Assembly (NCBI RefSeq): GCF_016103465.1
Contig: NZ_JAEEAP010000010.1
Location: forward strand, 1-50,734
DNA from: Streptomyces sabulosicollis
GTDB taxonomy: Bacteria; Actinomycetota; Actinomycetes; Streptomycetales; Streptomycetaceae
Direction of reading: 5' to 3'
Length of the DNA stretch: 50,734 bases
Shown here: positions 6,856 through 14,217 of the stretch, piece by piece
Numbering within the stretch: the stretch's first letter is position 1
Layout of the letters: each line of letters opens with the position of its first letter
The notes under the pieces: generated by a model
The model's database searches: none
The model's input: the letters and a program-made list of their open reading frames with translations, nothing else
What the model was told of the DNA's origin: nothing
Position numbers and translations under genes: made by a program

Positions 6856-8724
6856 GTGCGGCGGGGGGAGAAGGTCGGCAAGTACCGGCTCACCAAGGGG
6901 CCCGTCGAGGGAGGGAGAGGCGCGGTCTGGTTCGCCGTCGACACCGAGCTGGGCCGGTCCGTCGTCCTCAAGCGGGCCCTGCTCGAGGACAACAGCCAGG
7001 CCGACTTCGACGAGTTGCTCGCCGAAGCCCGCGCCCTGGCGAAGTTCAGCCACCCGAACGTGGTCACCCTCTACGACGCCGTCCGCGCGGGCAAGGGCAG
7101 GAACGCCACGTTCTGGCTGGTGATGGAGCATGTGACCGGAGGCAGCCTGGACGTCCCGGTGAAGATGGCCCCGGAGCTCGCGGCGCACATCGGCGCACAG
7201 ATCGCGGCCGCGCTGGCGGCCCTGCACGACAAGGGCATCGTGCACTGCGACGTCAAGCCCGGCAATATCGTGATCACCCCCGACCGGGTCGCCAAGCTGA
7301 CCGACTTCGGCGCCGCGTACCGGGTGGACGGCAGCGAGACGATCACGCCCAACGGACCGGTCAGCCTCACCCCGTTCTTCGCCGCCCCCGAGGCGTTCCG
7401 GGGAGCGCCCGAGCGTGCGTCCGATGTGTTCTCCCTCGGCGCCACGATGTATTGGCTGGTGACGGGGACCCCGCCGCTGCGCGGCGCCGGGCGGGCGGTC
7501 CGGATGGAGGCCATCAGCCCCCAGGTCGGGCCGCTGGGAGGGATCCTCACCGCGATGCTCCAGCGCGCCCCCGGGGCCCGGCCCACCGCCGCCGAGGCGC
7601 TCGCCGTCCTCGCGGACATCGCCGGACCGCCGGACCAGTTCCCGACCCTCCCGGCGGCCCCGTCGACCACGCCCTACACGGACGTCCTGACGCGCGGCGA
7701 GGTCCCGGCGGGAGGGGTGCCGCGCCGCACGACGACACTGGTCCGGCGCCGCCCGTTACTCCTGGCCGGCGCCGCCGCCGTCACGGCACTGGCCATCGCC
7801 GTTCCGCTCATCGTGATGAGCCTGGGGGACGAGGACGGGGACAAGGCCACCCCGGCACCGAACAAAGCGGCCGCCGCGGGCTTCATCGGCGACCCCCGTA
7901 CGGCCGACCCCTGCGCCCTGCTGAACGCCACCGTGTTCCACCGCTACGACGAGGCCCAACTGGACCGTGACTACGGCAACTTCAACCGGTGCGACGTCCT
8001 CCTGAAGGAACGGAGCGAGGAGGTCGTGGACGTCAGGGTGGAGCTCGACGCCGATTCGCTGCCGGAGGGCGTGGCGAGGAAGACCAAGGGCAGGGTCACC
8101 GTCGTGGAGCGCGCCGCCGAGGACGACGAGTGCGAGCGGGCCGTGGCGGTGACCGGCGCCCGCGACAACAGCCTCCGGGTCACCGCGGCCGTGAGACAGC
8201 CCGCCGAGGTCAAGGAGCCGCTGTGCGAGACCGCCGACCGCGCCGCGGGAGTCGTGGTCAAGGTGCTCAACCGCGGTGAGATCCCCCGGCGTTCCCCCGG
8301 CTTTCCGTCCACTTCGCTGGCGCACCTGGACGCGTGTACGTTGCTCGACGGCAAGGCGCTGGAGAAGGTGCCGGGGATCGACGCCCGGGAGCCGGACGTC
8401 GGATTCGGCCGCTGGGAGTGCCAGTGGAAGTCCACCACCAGCGAGTTCGAGGTGGACTTGCGCTTCGACCAGGGCGACCTGCCGCGCGACAAGGGTGCCC
8501 GGTCCACCAGGCTCAGCGATCACCAGGCCATCGTGCTGCCGGAGGACGAGGGGCCGGGGAGCTGCCGCGTCGAGGTGGTCCACCGCGACTACACCGGGCT
8601 GGACCGGGTGAAGGGCACCGAGCGGGTGGCCCTCGTCCTCAAGGGGGCGGGCCGCAAGGGCCGGCCCTGCGAACTGGCCACCGACCTCGCCGGGTCGGCC
8701 GCCGCCGCGCTGCCGCCCGCCTGA
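6856..8724 (+). CDS. Membrane Ser/Thr protein kinase with extracytoplasmic sensor-like domain
   Basis: A 622-residue protein. Residues about 8-260 form a Hanks-type kinase: degenerate glycine loop GGRGAVWFAVD, the ATP Lys in VVLKRAL, catalytic loop HCDVKPGN, DFGAAYR and the APE motif AAPEAF. The loop reads HCD rather than HRD, so this is a non-RD kinase, less likely to need activation-loop phosphorylation. One membrane segment (PLLLAGAAAVTALAIAVPLI) near residues 298-317 leads to an outside part with two similar halves, beginning ADPCALLNATVFHRYD and LDACTLLDGKALEKVPG, each with paired cysteines and reminiscent of DUF3558-type domains. GTG 6856 follows GAGGGGAG by 7 bp. The FHA protein upstream may read its phosphorylations. 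Confidence 0.9.
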   Translation: MRRGEKVGKYRLTKGPVEGGRGAVWFAVDTELGRSVVLKRALLEDNSQADFDELLAEARALAKFSHPNVVTLYDAVRAGKGRNATFWLVMEHVTGGSLDVPVKMAPELAAHIGAQIAAALAALHDKGIVHCDVKPGNIVITPDRVAKLTDFGAAYRVDGSETITPNGPVSLTPFFAAPEAFRGAPERASDVFSLGATMYWLVTGTPPLRGAGRAVRMEAISPQVGPLGGILTAMLQRAPGARPTAAEALAVLADIAGPPDQFPTLPAAPSTTPYTDVLTRGEVPAGGVPRRTTTLVRRRPLLLAGAAAVTALAIAVPLIVMSLGDEDGDKATPAPNKAAAAGFIGDPRTADPCALLNATVFHRYDEAQLDRDYGNFNRCDVLLKERSEEVVDVRVELDADSLPEGVARKTKGRVTVVERAAEDDECERAVAVTGARDNSLRVTAAVRQPAEVKEPLCETADRAAGVVVKVLNRGEIPRRSPGFPSTSLAHLDACTLLDGKALEKVPGIDAREPDVGFGRWECQWKSTTSEFEVDLRFDQGDLPRDKGARSTRLSDHQAIVLPEDEGPGSCRVEVVHRDYTGLDRVKGTERVALVLKGAGRKGRPCELATDLAGSAAAALPPA

Positions 8725-8739
8725 ACCGCCGCGTGGGTG

Positions 8740-8800
8740 GGCCGACCCGAACCACCGCGGGGGGCCGCCCGGGACGCGGTGCGCCACCGCCGGGTCGGCC
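8740..8800. terminator. Compound hairpin between convergent genes
   Basis: GGCCGACCCG (8740-8749) pairs with CGGGTCGGCC (8791-8800) and encloses a second hairpin, GCGGTG/CACCGC (8776-8790). It lies between the convergent kinase and DUF305 genes. Confidence 0.45.
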
Positions 8801-8817
8801 GCCTTTGACGGCAGGCC

Positions 8818-9420
8818 CTAGGGGAGGCGGGCGCGCCAGGTGCGTGCCGTCTCCTCCACGCCCGCGGCCAGTTTCCGGGCGGCCGGATCGGCGCCCGCCG
8901 AGCGCTCCGAGCGGGCGATCCTGGCCGCCTGGTCGAGGTGTTCGCGCATCGCCGCGAGGAAGAGCGCGTCGAAGGCGGCGCCCTTCGCCCGCTTGATGGT
9001 GTGCAGTTCGCCCCCCGTCACCATGCCGGGCATGTCGTGCCCTTCGTGCGGATTGGTGTCGGGCACGCCCGCCCGGACGAGGAGCTTGCGCAGCCGGACG
9101 CGTTCGCCGCGCCAGGCGGCGGCCACCGGCTGGGCCCACTTCACCACCCCCGCGTCGGCGGAGTGGCCGGGGACCAGGCCCAGCAGGAGGACCGCCTGGT
9201 CGTCCATTGCGATCATCAGCTGGAGCCATCCGATATCGCTGGAGTTGAAGGTGCCCGACGTCGCTTGTCCGCTCGGGGCCGGTGGGCCGGGGCGCCGCGC
9301 CGACGACGTCGACCGCGCCTCGCCCGACGGCTTCCCGCCGCCCTCGCCGCATCCGGCGGCGAGCAGCGCCGCGAGCACCGCTACGGATACCGCGCGCAGC
9401 GCGGCGGTGGCCGCCGTCAT
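8818..9420 (-). CDS. DUF305-family lipoprotein
   Basis: A 200-residue exported protein. The signal peptide ends in the lipobox LLAAGC with Cys24 as the lipidation site, followed by a Gly/Ser/Pro-rich linker. The domain has the DUF305 pattern: DIGWLQLMIAMDDQAVLLL near the start, then HDMPGM, and a late helix pair with DALFLAAMREHLDQAARIA. DUF305 proteins are ferritin-like helical bundles, often found with copper or metal functions; the role here is unknown. I chose ATG 9420 over an upstream start at 9438 because GAGGGGAG lies 5 bp before it. It is on the same strand as the DUF1996 gene but separated from it by a strong hairpin. Confidence 0.82.
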   Translation of the reverse strand: MTAATAALRAVSVAVLAALLAAGCGEGGGKPSGEARSTSSARRPGPPAPSGQATSGTFNSSDIGWLQLMIAMDDQAVLLLGLVPGHSADAGVVKWAQPVAAAWRGERVRLRKLLVRAGVPDTNPHEGHDMPGMVTGGELHTIKRAKGAAFDALFLAAMREHLDQAARIARSERSAGADPAARKLAAGVEETARTWRARLP

Positions 9421-9459
9421 GGCGACTCCCCTCGTCACTCATGGGTGGGGGGTGGGGAT

Positions 9460-9490
9460 GGGCGGAGCCCCCCGTCACGGGGCTCCGCCC
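9460..9490 (-). terminator. 12-bp perfect hairpin after the DUF1996 gene
   Basis: GGGCGGAGCCCC (9460-9471) pairs perfectly with GGGGCTCCGCCC (9479-9490) around a 7-nt loop. It separates the DUF1996 gene from the downstream DUF305 gene on the same strand. Confidence 0.65.
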
Positions 9491-9558
9491 ACCGGCAGGA
9501 CGGGGCCGCCGCCCCGCCGGGCCGTGCTTCTCCTCCTCGGTCAGGGGCGGCTCCTCGG

Positions 9559-10509
9559 TCAGGGGTGGCCGTCGGCGCCGCACTTGACGATGACATTGAT
9601 GCAGTCACGCACCCGCCGGGCCATCTCGTCCTCGGGCCAGGCGTTGAAGAAGTCGCCGTGCATCGTGTACCCGGCGCCCGAGGCCAGCGTGAACCGCGCG
9701 GGGTCGCCGTTGACCGGGTAGCGGAGCACCTGGCGCAGCTTCGGCACGGCCACCGGGTGGGTCGCCGGGCACTGGCCACCGACCGGGTAGGCCATGTGGC
9801 TCTTGTGGTCGGGGGAGTCCAGGTCCTTCCCGTTCCAGCACTGGGGGAAGTCGAGGTAGGACTCCAGCATCGAGTCGGACGGGCAGTTCACGAAGTCCTT
9901 GGAGGGGTTGACCTCTCCGTGGTGCAGGCACGACCAGCGTGCGATGGACGTGGGGTCGCCGACCCCGGTGGCCTTGGCGTTGCCCGCCACGATCCGCAGC
10001 CCCTGGGGGAGCGGCTTGATGGTCGCGATCACGTCGTCGCGCACGCCTTCACCGAGGTAGTAGAAGGTGGTGCCGGTGGGTTCGACCTCTTTGCCGTTGG
10101 CGTAGAGGGTGGGGGTCCAGTACGACGACAGGTCGACGGTCGGGCTGCAGCTGGTCCGGCCCCTCTTCAGGGCGGCCAGATCGGTGTGGGCGTCCGTCGC
10201 GTCGTTCCCGAAGAAGCTGTGCATATGGGACGCGCCGGGGAGCCCCGGGAACACGATCGGGTCGTCCGGCAGCCGGTGGGTGAACGGGCACTCGGCGACG
10301 AACTCCGCGACGCGCACCGGCGCTTGGGCGCTCCGCGGACTCGACGTGGCACCGGCCCGGTCGGTGACGCGGAGATCGGCACGCGCACTGGCCGAGCCGG
10401 TGGACAGCATGGACAGGATGAGGCCGACGGCGGCGAGGACGACACCCGGACCTCGCCAGCGGCCGAGGACGCGCCGTAACGGCGGGAAGCGCGGGGGTGT
10501 GGGCGACAT
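9559..10509 (-). CDS. Secreted DUF1996-domain protein
   Basis: A 316-residue protein with a basic start, a hydrophobic stretch (VVLAAVGLILSMLSTG) and an Ala-rich cleavage region (SASARA). The mature part has the DUF1996 landmarks: FVAECPFTHRLPDDPIVFPG, HMHSFFGN, YWTPTLY, FPQCWNGKDLDSPDHKSHMAYP and GDFFNAW. The family is common in fungi and actinomycetes as a secreted protein, often near carbohydrate-active enzymes; its chemistry is not established. I used ATG 10509, which has AAGGAG just upstream. Expression is probably controlled by the LacI-type operator and sigma-70-like promoter described next. Confidence 0.85.
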   Translation of the reverse strand: MSPTPPRFPPLRRVLGRWRGPGVVLAAVGLILSMLSTGSASARADLRVTDRAGATSSPRSAQAPVRVAEFVAECPFTHRLPDDPIVFPGLPGASHMHSFFGNDATDAHTDLAALKRGRTSCSPTVDLSSYWTPTLYANGKEVEPTGTTFYYLGEGVRDDVIATIKPLPQGLRIVAGNAKATGVGDPTSIARWSCLHHGEVNPSKDFVNCPSDSMLESYLDFPQCWNGKDLDSPDHKSHMAYPVGGQCPATHPVAVPKLRQVLRYPVNGDPARFTLASGAGYTMHGDFFNAWPEDEMARRVRDCINVIVKCGADGHP

Positions 10510-10587
10510 GACTCTCCTTTCCGTGCGCACACGGGAAGAGCGGAAGAGCGGGAGAAACCCAGCGGTGTGGTCACGCTGGGCCCTTGG

Positions 10588-10599
10588 GAGAGCGCTCTC
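10588..10599. promoter_or_regulatory. LacI-family-type operator GAGAGCGCTCTC
   Basis: A perfect 12-bp palindrome with a central GC step, as in CebR-type operators (TGGGAGCGCTCCCA) of Streptomyces. It lies just downstream of the predicted start site of the DUF1996 promoter, in the repressor-blocking position. No LacI gene is adjacent; the only one in the window is 38 kb away and faces a different motif. Confidence 0.65.
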
Positions 10600-10616
10600 A
10601 CAGAGCGTTGCTGCGG

Positions 10617-10645
10617 ACGTTAAAGGTGACTCAGGTCACTGTCAA
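10617..10645 (-). promoter_or_regulatory. Housekeeping-type promoter of the DUF1996 gene
   Basis: Read on the - strand, TTGACA (10645-10640) is followed by a 17-bp spacer and TAACGT (10622-10617). This is close to the HrdB/sigma-70 consensus. The spacer contains an inverted repeat GTGAC/GTCAC. The start site would be near 10610, about 11 bp before the operator. Confidence 0.65.
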
Positions 10646-10712
10646 GAGTCCGCGGCAACGCCAAGTCCGTTGTCGCCGGGCAAGGAGCTCGGGCCGGCCT
10701 CCGCCCGCTCGG

Positions 10713-11252
10713 TCAGTCCGTGGGGCCGGGGTCGGTCCGCTCGGCCGCGAGCAGGTGAATGAGCAGCAGCACGATCCCGGAGATCAGGAAGACGCGCGTG
10801 GCGGCCTCCAGCCCGTTCCACTGCTTCGACTGCCACATGGCGAACCATTCGCCACCGATGGCGATGAACCCGGCGCCGAACAGCAGCATCAGCATCAACA
10901 GCCCCACGGTGCTGGCCTGACGGGCGCGGCGGACGCCGCCCCCGCGCAGCCCCGCGCCCCACATGGCCGTCGCGGCGAGGAGGACGAGAGCGGCGACGCT
11001 CTCCCACACGATGATGGCGACGTAGGCGGTGTCCTGGAGTGCGGTCGACTCGATCGCCCGCCACATCAGGTCGTCGTCCTTGAACGTGGTGTCCATCGCC
11101 AGGACATGGCGGACGAACTGCTGGTTGGAGTCGAAGTCGGTGATGTTGCCGAGGGCGACCAGCGTGATGTACAGGGCGATCGTCCCGGTGAGCACGCCCG
11201 AGACGGCGGAGTAGGTACGAGGGGAACGTATTCTGCCGGTGCGCTCGCTCAC
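10713..11252 (-). CDS. DUF2165 family small integral membrane protein
   Basis: A 179-residue protein with four hydrophobic segments: AVSGVLTGTIALYITLVALG, VAIIVWESVAALVLLAATAM, VGLLMLMLLFGAGFIAIGG and ATRVFLISGIVLLLIHLL. Between the first two lies the DUF2165 signature around NITDFDSNQQFVRHVLAMDTTF and MWRAIES. The function of DUF2165 proteins is not known. The start is GTG 11252 with GGGAGA about 10 bp upstream. It is divergent from the AhpD/ECF41 operon and on the same strand as the DUF1996 gene, but that gene has its own promoter 70-100 bp downstream of this stop. Confidence 0.85.
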   Translation of the reverse strand: MSERTGRIRSPRTYSAVSGVLTGTIALYITLVALGNITDFDSNQQFVRHVLAMDTTFKDDDLMWRAIESTALQDTAYVAIIVWESVAALVLLAATAMWGAGLRGGGVRRARQASTVGLLMLMLLFGAGFIAIGGEWFAMWQSKQWNGLEAATRVFLISGIVLLLIHLLAAERTDPGPTD

Positions 11253-11369
11253 GATGACTCTGTCTCCCCGTTGTCTTCCGTTGATCGGACCGAGCCGTAG
11301 CGTACAACTGTCCACCGGTGAGCGGTGTCGAGGGCCTGATGGCGGGGAGACGCAGGTCACATCCGTCCG

Positions 11370-11396
11370 TGTCACAGGGCGCCGGGCTGCCTCGTC
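11370..11396 (+). promoter_or_regulatory. ECF41-type promoter (TGTCACA-N16-CGTC)
   Basis: TGTCACA at 11370-11376, exactly 16 bp, then CGTC at 11393-11396. This is the promoter consensus described for ECF41 sigma factors. It lies 39 bp before the AhpD-like gene that precedes the ECF41 sigma gene, so the operon is very likely autoregulated. Confidence 0.88.
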
Positions 11397-11435
11397 CCAG
11401 GGGTGTAACCACTCACAGCCACGGAGGAGCACACC

Positions 11436-11909
11436 ATGGACGCGCGACTGAACTACTCCGCCAGCCTGACCGCGGGCAAGGTCCTGGGGCCCGTCATGGC
11501 GGCGGGCAAGGCGGTCAAGGACGCGCCGCTGCCGCCCGCCACACAGGAGCTGGTGGCGCTGCGCGTGAGCCAGATCAACGGCTGCGCCGTCTGCCTCGAC
11601 ATGCACACCAAGGAAGCCGCCGCGGCCGGTGAGACCGCGGTGCGGCTGAACCTGGTGGCGGCGTGGCGGGAGGCCACGGTCTTCACCGAGGCCGAGCGTG
11701 CCGCGCTGGAACTGGCGGAGGAGGGGACCCGGGTCGCGGACGCGGCCGGTGGGGTCGGCGACGAGGTGTGGGCGAACGCCGCCAAGCACTACGACGAGGA
11801 GCAGCTCACCGCCCTGGTGATCCTGGTCTCGTTCATGAACATGGTGAACCGGCTGAACGTCATCACCCAGCAGCCGGCGGGCAACTACCGGGTCGGGCAG
11901 TTCCACTGA
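11436..11909 (+). CDS. Carboxymuconolactone decarboxylase / AhpD-like protein
   Basis: A 157-residue protein of the AhpD-like fold. The redox motif is intact in NGCAVCLDMH: Cys50, Cys53 and His57, the arrangement of peroxidase-active AhpD relatives rather than of true gamma-carboxymuconolactone decarboxylases. The helical C-terminal half ends in MNMVNRLNV. It is the C member of the COE group (carboxymuconolactone decarboxylase, oxidoreductase, epimerase) that is genetically linked to ECF41 sigma factors. Here it sits 43 bp upstream of the sigma gene and behind an ECF41 promoter, so it is the likely main target. The substrate is unknown; peroxide or organic hydroperoxide reduction is the best guess. 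Confidence 0.92.
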   Translation: MDARLNYSASLTAGKVLGPVMAAGKAVKDAPLPPATQELVALRVSQINGCAVCLDMHTKEAAAAGETAVRLNLVAAWREATVFTEAERAALELAEEGTRVADAAGGVGDEVWANAAKHYDEEQLTALVILVSFMNMVNRLNVITQQPAGNYRVGQFH

Positions 11910-11952
11910 CCGGCATCGGCCACGGCCGGTGGTTCAGGGGAGGGGAACCGGT

Positions 11953-12882
11953 GTGAGCAAGGCCGAGGAGTTCGAGGAGCTGCGGCCACTGCTGTTCTCG
12001 ATCGCCTATCGGATCCTGGGCAGTGTGAGTGAGGCCGAGGACGCGGTGCAGGAAACCTGGCTGCGCTTCGACGGCTCGGCCACCCGGCCCACGTCGGCCA
12101 AGGCGTATCTGTCGGCCGCGGTGACCCGCGTCGCGATCGACGTGCTGCGCTCAGCGCGGGTGCGGCGGGAGGAGTACGTGGGCCCGTGGTTCCCCGAGCC
12201 GCTGCTCAGCGATCCGTACCAGGATCCGGCCCGGGCGGTGGAGCTGGCCGACTCGGTGTCGATGGCGGCGCTGCTGCTCCTGGAGCGGCTCAGCCCGCTG
12301 GAGCGGGCGGTGTTCGTGCTGCGGGAGGTGTTCGCCTTCGGGTTCGACGAGATCGCCACGGCGGTGGGGCGGTCGGAGGCGGCGTGCCGGCAGCTGCTGG
12401 TGCGGGCGCGGCGCCATATGGAGGCCGGGCGGCCGCGGTTCGAAGCGGACCGGCGGGAGCGGCAGGAGCTGGCCACGCGGTTCTTCGACGCGCTGAAGGA
12501 CGGCGATGTGGACGGGCTGCGGAAGCTGCTGGCCGCCGATGTGCGGCTGGTCGGGGACGGCGGCGGCAAGGCCCCACAGCTGGCCAGGGCCGTCATGGGC
12601 GCGGAGAACGTGGCGCGGTTGCTGGGCAGCGTCTTCCCCTGGCTGCTCCGGGTCGAGGTGGCGTTCGAACCGCATGAGGTCAACGGCCAGCCCGGCGCGA
12701 TCTTCCGCGACCGGGACGGCAAGGTGCTCCACACCCTGGCCCTCGATGTGCTCGACGGGCAGATCCAGACCATCCGCACGGTGGTCAACCCCGACAAGCT
12801 CGGCCACCTCGGGCCGGTCGGCGACGCCTGGGCGGTCGACCGTGAGGTGAAGCGGGCCCGCCGACGGCCGAACCGGCCGTGA
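11953..12882 (+). CDS. sigJ: ECF41-group RNA polymerase sigma factor (SigJ-like)
   Basis: A 309-residue protein. Sigma region 2 covers about residues 5-75 (PLLFSIAYRILGSVSEAEDA, VQETWLRFDG) and region 4 about 105-160 (LSPLERAVFVLREVFAFGF, VGRSEAACRQLLVRAR). A C-terminal extension of about 130 residues is a SnoaL-like domain, with FFDALKDGDVDGLRKLLAAD, the DGGGK motif and NPDKL near the end. These motifs define ECF41, in which the fused domain replaces an anti-sigma factor. GTG 11953 follows a strong GGGGAGGGG. It is cotranscribed with the AhpD-like gene. Confidence 0.93.
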   Translation: MSKAEEFEELRPLLFSIAYRILGSVSEAEDAVQETWLRFDGSATRPTSAKAYLSAAVTRVAIDVLRSARVRREEYVGPWFPEPLLSDPYQDPARAVELADSVSMAALLLLERLSPLERAVFVLREVFAFGFDEIATAVGRSEAACRQLLVRARRHMEAGRPRFEADRRERQELATRFFDALKDGDVDGLRKLLAADVRLVGDGGGKAPQLARAVMGAENVARLLGSVFPWLLRVEVAFEPHEVNGQPGAIFRDRDGKVLHTLALDVLDGQIQTIRTVVNPDKLGHLGPVGDAWAVDREVKRARRRPNRP

Positions 12883-12905
12883 GACGCGTCGTTCGACGCT
12901 CTTGG

Positions 12906-12911
12906 TAGGCT
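12906..12911 (+). promoter_or_regulatory. Possible -10 box for the riboswitch transcript
   Basis: TAGGCT fits TANNNT and ends 13 bp before the first pairing strand of the cobalamin aptamer. No clear -35 is readable. Confidence 0.35.
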
Positions 12912-12924
12912 CGGGGAGCCAGTC

Positions 12925-13104
12925 GTGCCACATCCGAGGCCAGGGAATCCGGTGCGAATCCGGAACTGACGCGCAGCGGTGAGGGGGACGGGCGGGGCAG
13001 GCGACACCACTGGGAGGAGTCCGTGACGGCCGCGCGGCCGTCGCGAACGAGCACCGGGAAGGGGCCCCGTCCGGACGAGCCCGAGTCCGAAGACCTGCTG
13101 GCAC
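12925..13104 (+). ncRNA. Cobalamin (B12) riboswitch
   Basis: The closing stem is GTGCCA (12925-12930) with TGGCAC (13099-13104). Inside are the conserved aptamer parts in the right order: AGGGAATCCGGTGCGAATCC, CACCACTGGG, GGGAAGGGGCCCC, and the B12 box AGCCCGAGTCCGAAGACCTG. The downstream CCGCGC/GCGCGG pairing near 13107-13122 could be the expression platform. It precedes an ABC importer, so B12 binding should reduce importer expression. Confidence 0.9.
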
Positions 13105-13176
13105 CTCCGCGCCCGGTGCGCGGGGGACGTCCGTAGGCCAGGCTCCGCGTACGAGCCCCGACCACCGAGGCTGCCC

Positions 13177-14217
13177 ATGCTCCGCTCCGCCCGCCGTACC
13201 GCGGCGCTCCTGCTCGCCCCCGCCCTTGGGCTCACCGCGTGCGGTGGCTCCGGCCGTGACGGCGCGGACGCCGGAAAGCCCGCCGGTCCGGGCTATCCGC
13301 GCACGATCGACAACTGCGGCCACGAGGTCACGTTGACCTCCGCCCCGAAGCGGGCCCTCTCGCTCAACCAGGGCACCACGGAGATCCTGCTCTCCCTCGG
13401 CCTCGCCGACCGCATCGCGGCCACCGCCACCTGGACCGACCCGGTGATGAAGGGCCTGGAGAAGGCCAACGCGACGGTGCCGCGCCTGTCGGACAACGCG
13501 CCGTCCTTCGAGAAGTCCCTGGACCTCGAACCCGACTTCGTCACCGCCTCGTTCGTCTCCACCCTGGGCAAGGGGGGCGTGGCCACCCGGGAGCAGTTCG
13601 AGGAACTGGGTGTGGACACATATGTCTCGCCGTCCGACTGCGCGGCGGGCAGGGACCCCGACAGCGGTGGCGACGGCTCCCGCAGTAAACCGCTCACCCT
13701 TGACGTCGTGTATGGCGAAATACGCGACCTGGCCCACGCGTTCGGCGTCGACGAGCGCGGTGAGAGGCTCGTGGCGCGGCTGAAGGAGCGCGTGCACAGG
13801 GCCACGGAGGGGCTGGACGCCTCAGGTGTCTCCCTCATGTACTGGTTCGCCAACTCCCAGTCGCCCTATCTGGCCGGCTGCTGTGGCGCGCCGGGGGCCA
13901 TCACCCGGGCGGTCGGGGCGAAGAACGCCTTCTCCGACACCCACGACGAGTGGCCGCAGATCAACTGGGAGACCGTGGCCGACCGCGACCCGGACGTCAT
14001 CGTCCTCGGCGATCTCACGCGCAAGCAGCAGACCGCGGAGACCGCCAGGGCCAAGATGCGTTTCCTGGCGACCAACGCCGCCACTCGCAACCTCACCGCC
14101 GTGAAGGAGAAGCGGTACATCCTGCTGAGCGGACAGGCCATGAACCCGTCCATCCGCACGGTCGAAGGGGTGGAGCAGGTCGCCGCCGGGCTGCGCGACT
14201 TCGGGCTCGCCAAGTGA
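13177..14217 (+). CDS. Cobalamin-type ABC transporter substrate-binding lipoprotein (BtuF/FepB fold)
   Basis: A 346-residue lipoprotein with lipobox GLTAC (Cys22). The mature part is a cluster-III binding protein: the N lobe begins with IDNCGHEVTLTSAPKRALSL and ILLSLGLADRIAAT; the C lobe has PGAITRAVGAKNAF and NWETVADRDPDVIVLGD. Such proteins feed Fe-siderophores, heme or cobalamin to FecCD permeases. The B12 riboswitch upstream points to cobalamin or another corrinoid. An internal segment (YVSPSDCAAGRDPDSGG) is rich in Asp/Ser and looks like a loop insertion. The gene overlaps the permease by GTGA. Confidence 0.87.
   Translation: MLRSARRTAALLLAPALGLTACGGSGRDGADAGKPAGPGYPRTIDNCGHEVTLTSAPKRALSLNQGTTEILLSLGLADRIAATATWTDPVMKGLEKANATVPRLSDNAPSFEKSLDLEPDFVTASFVSTLGKGGVATREQFEELGVDTYVSPSDCAAGRDPDSGGDGSRSKPLTLDVVYGEIRDLAHAFGVDERGERLVARLKERVHRATEGLDASGVSLMYWFANSQSPYLAGCCGAPGAITRAVGAKNAFSDTHDEWPQINWETVADRDPDVIVLGDLTRKQQTAETARAKMRFLATNAATRNLTAVKEKRYILLSGQAMNPSIRTVEGVEQVAAGLRDFGLAK

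Noticed and set aside
12006-13235. Long - strand frames across the sigma factor and riboswitch
   Set aside because: They are antisense to the ECF41 gene and run through the conserved riboswitch without any protein motif.
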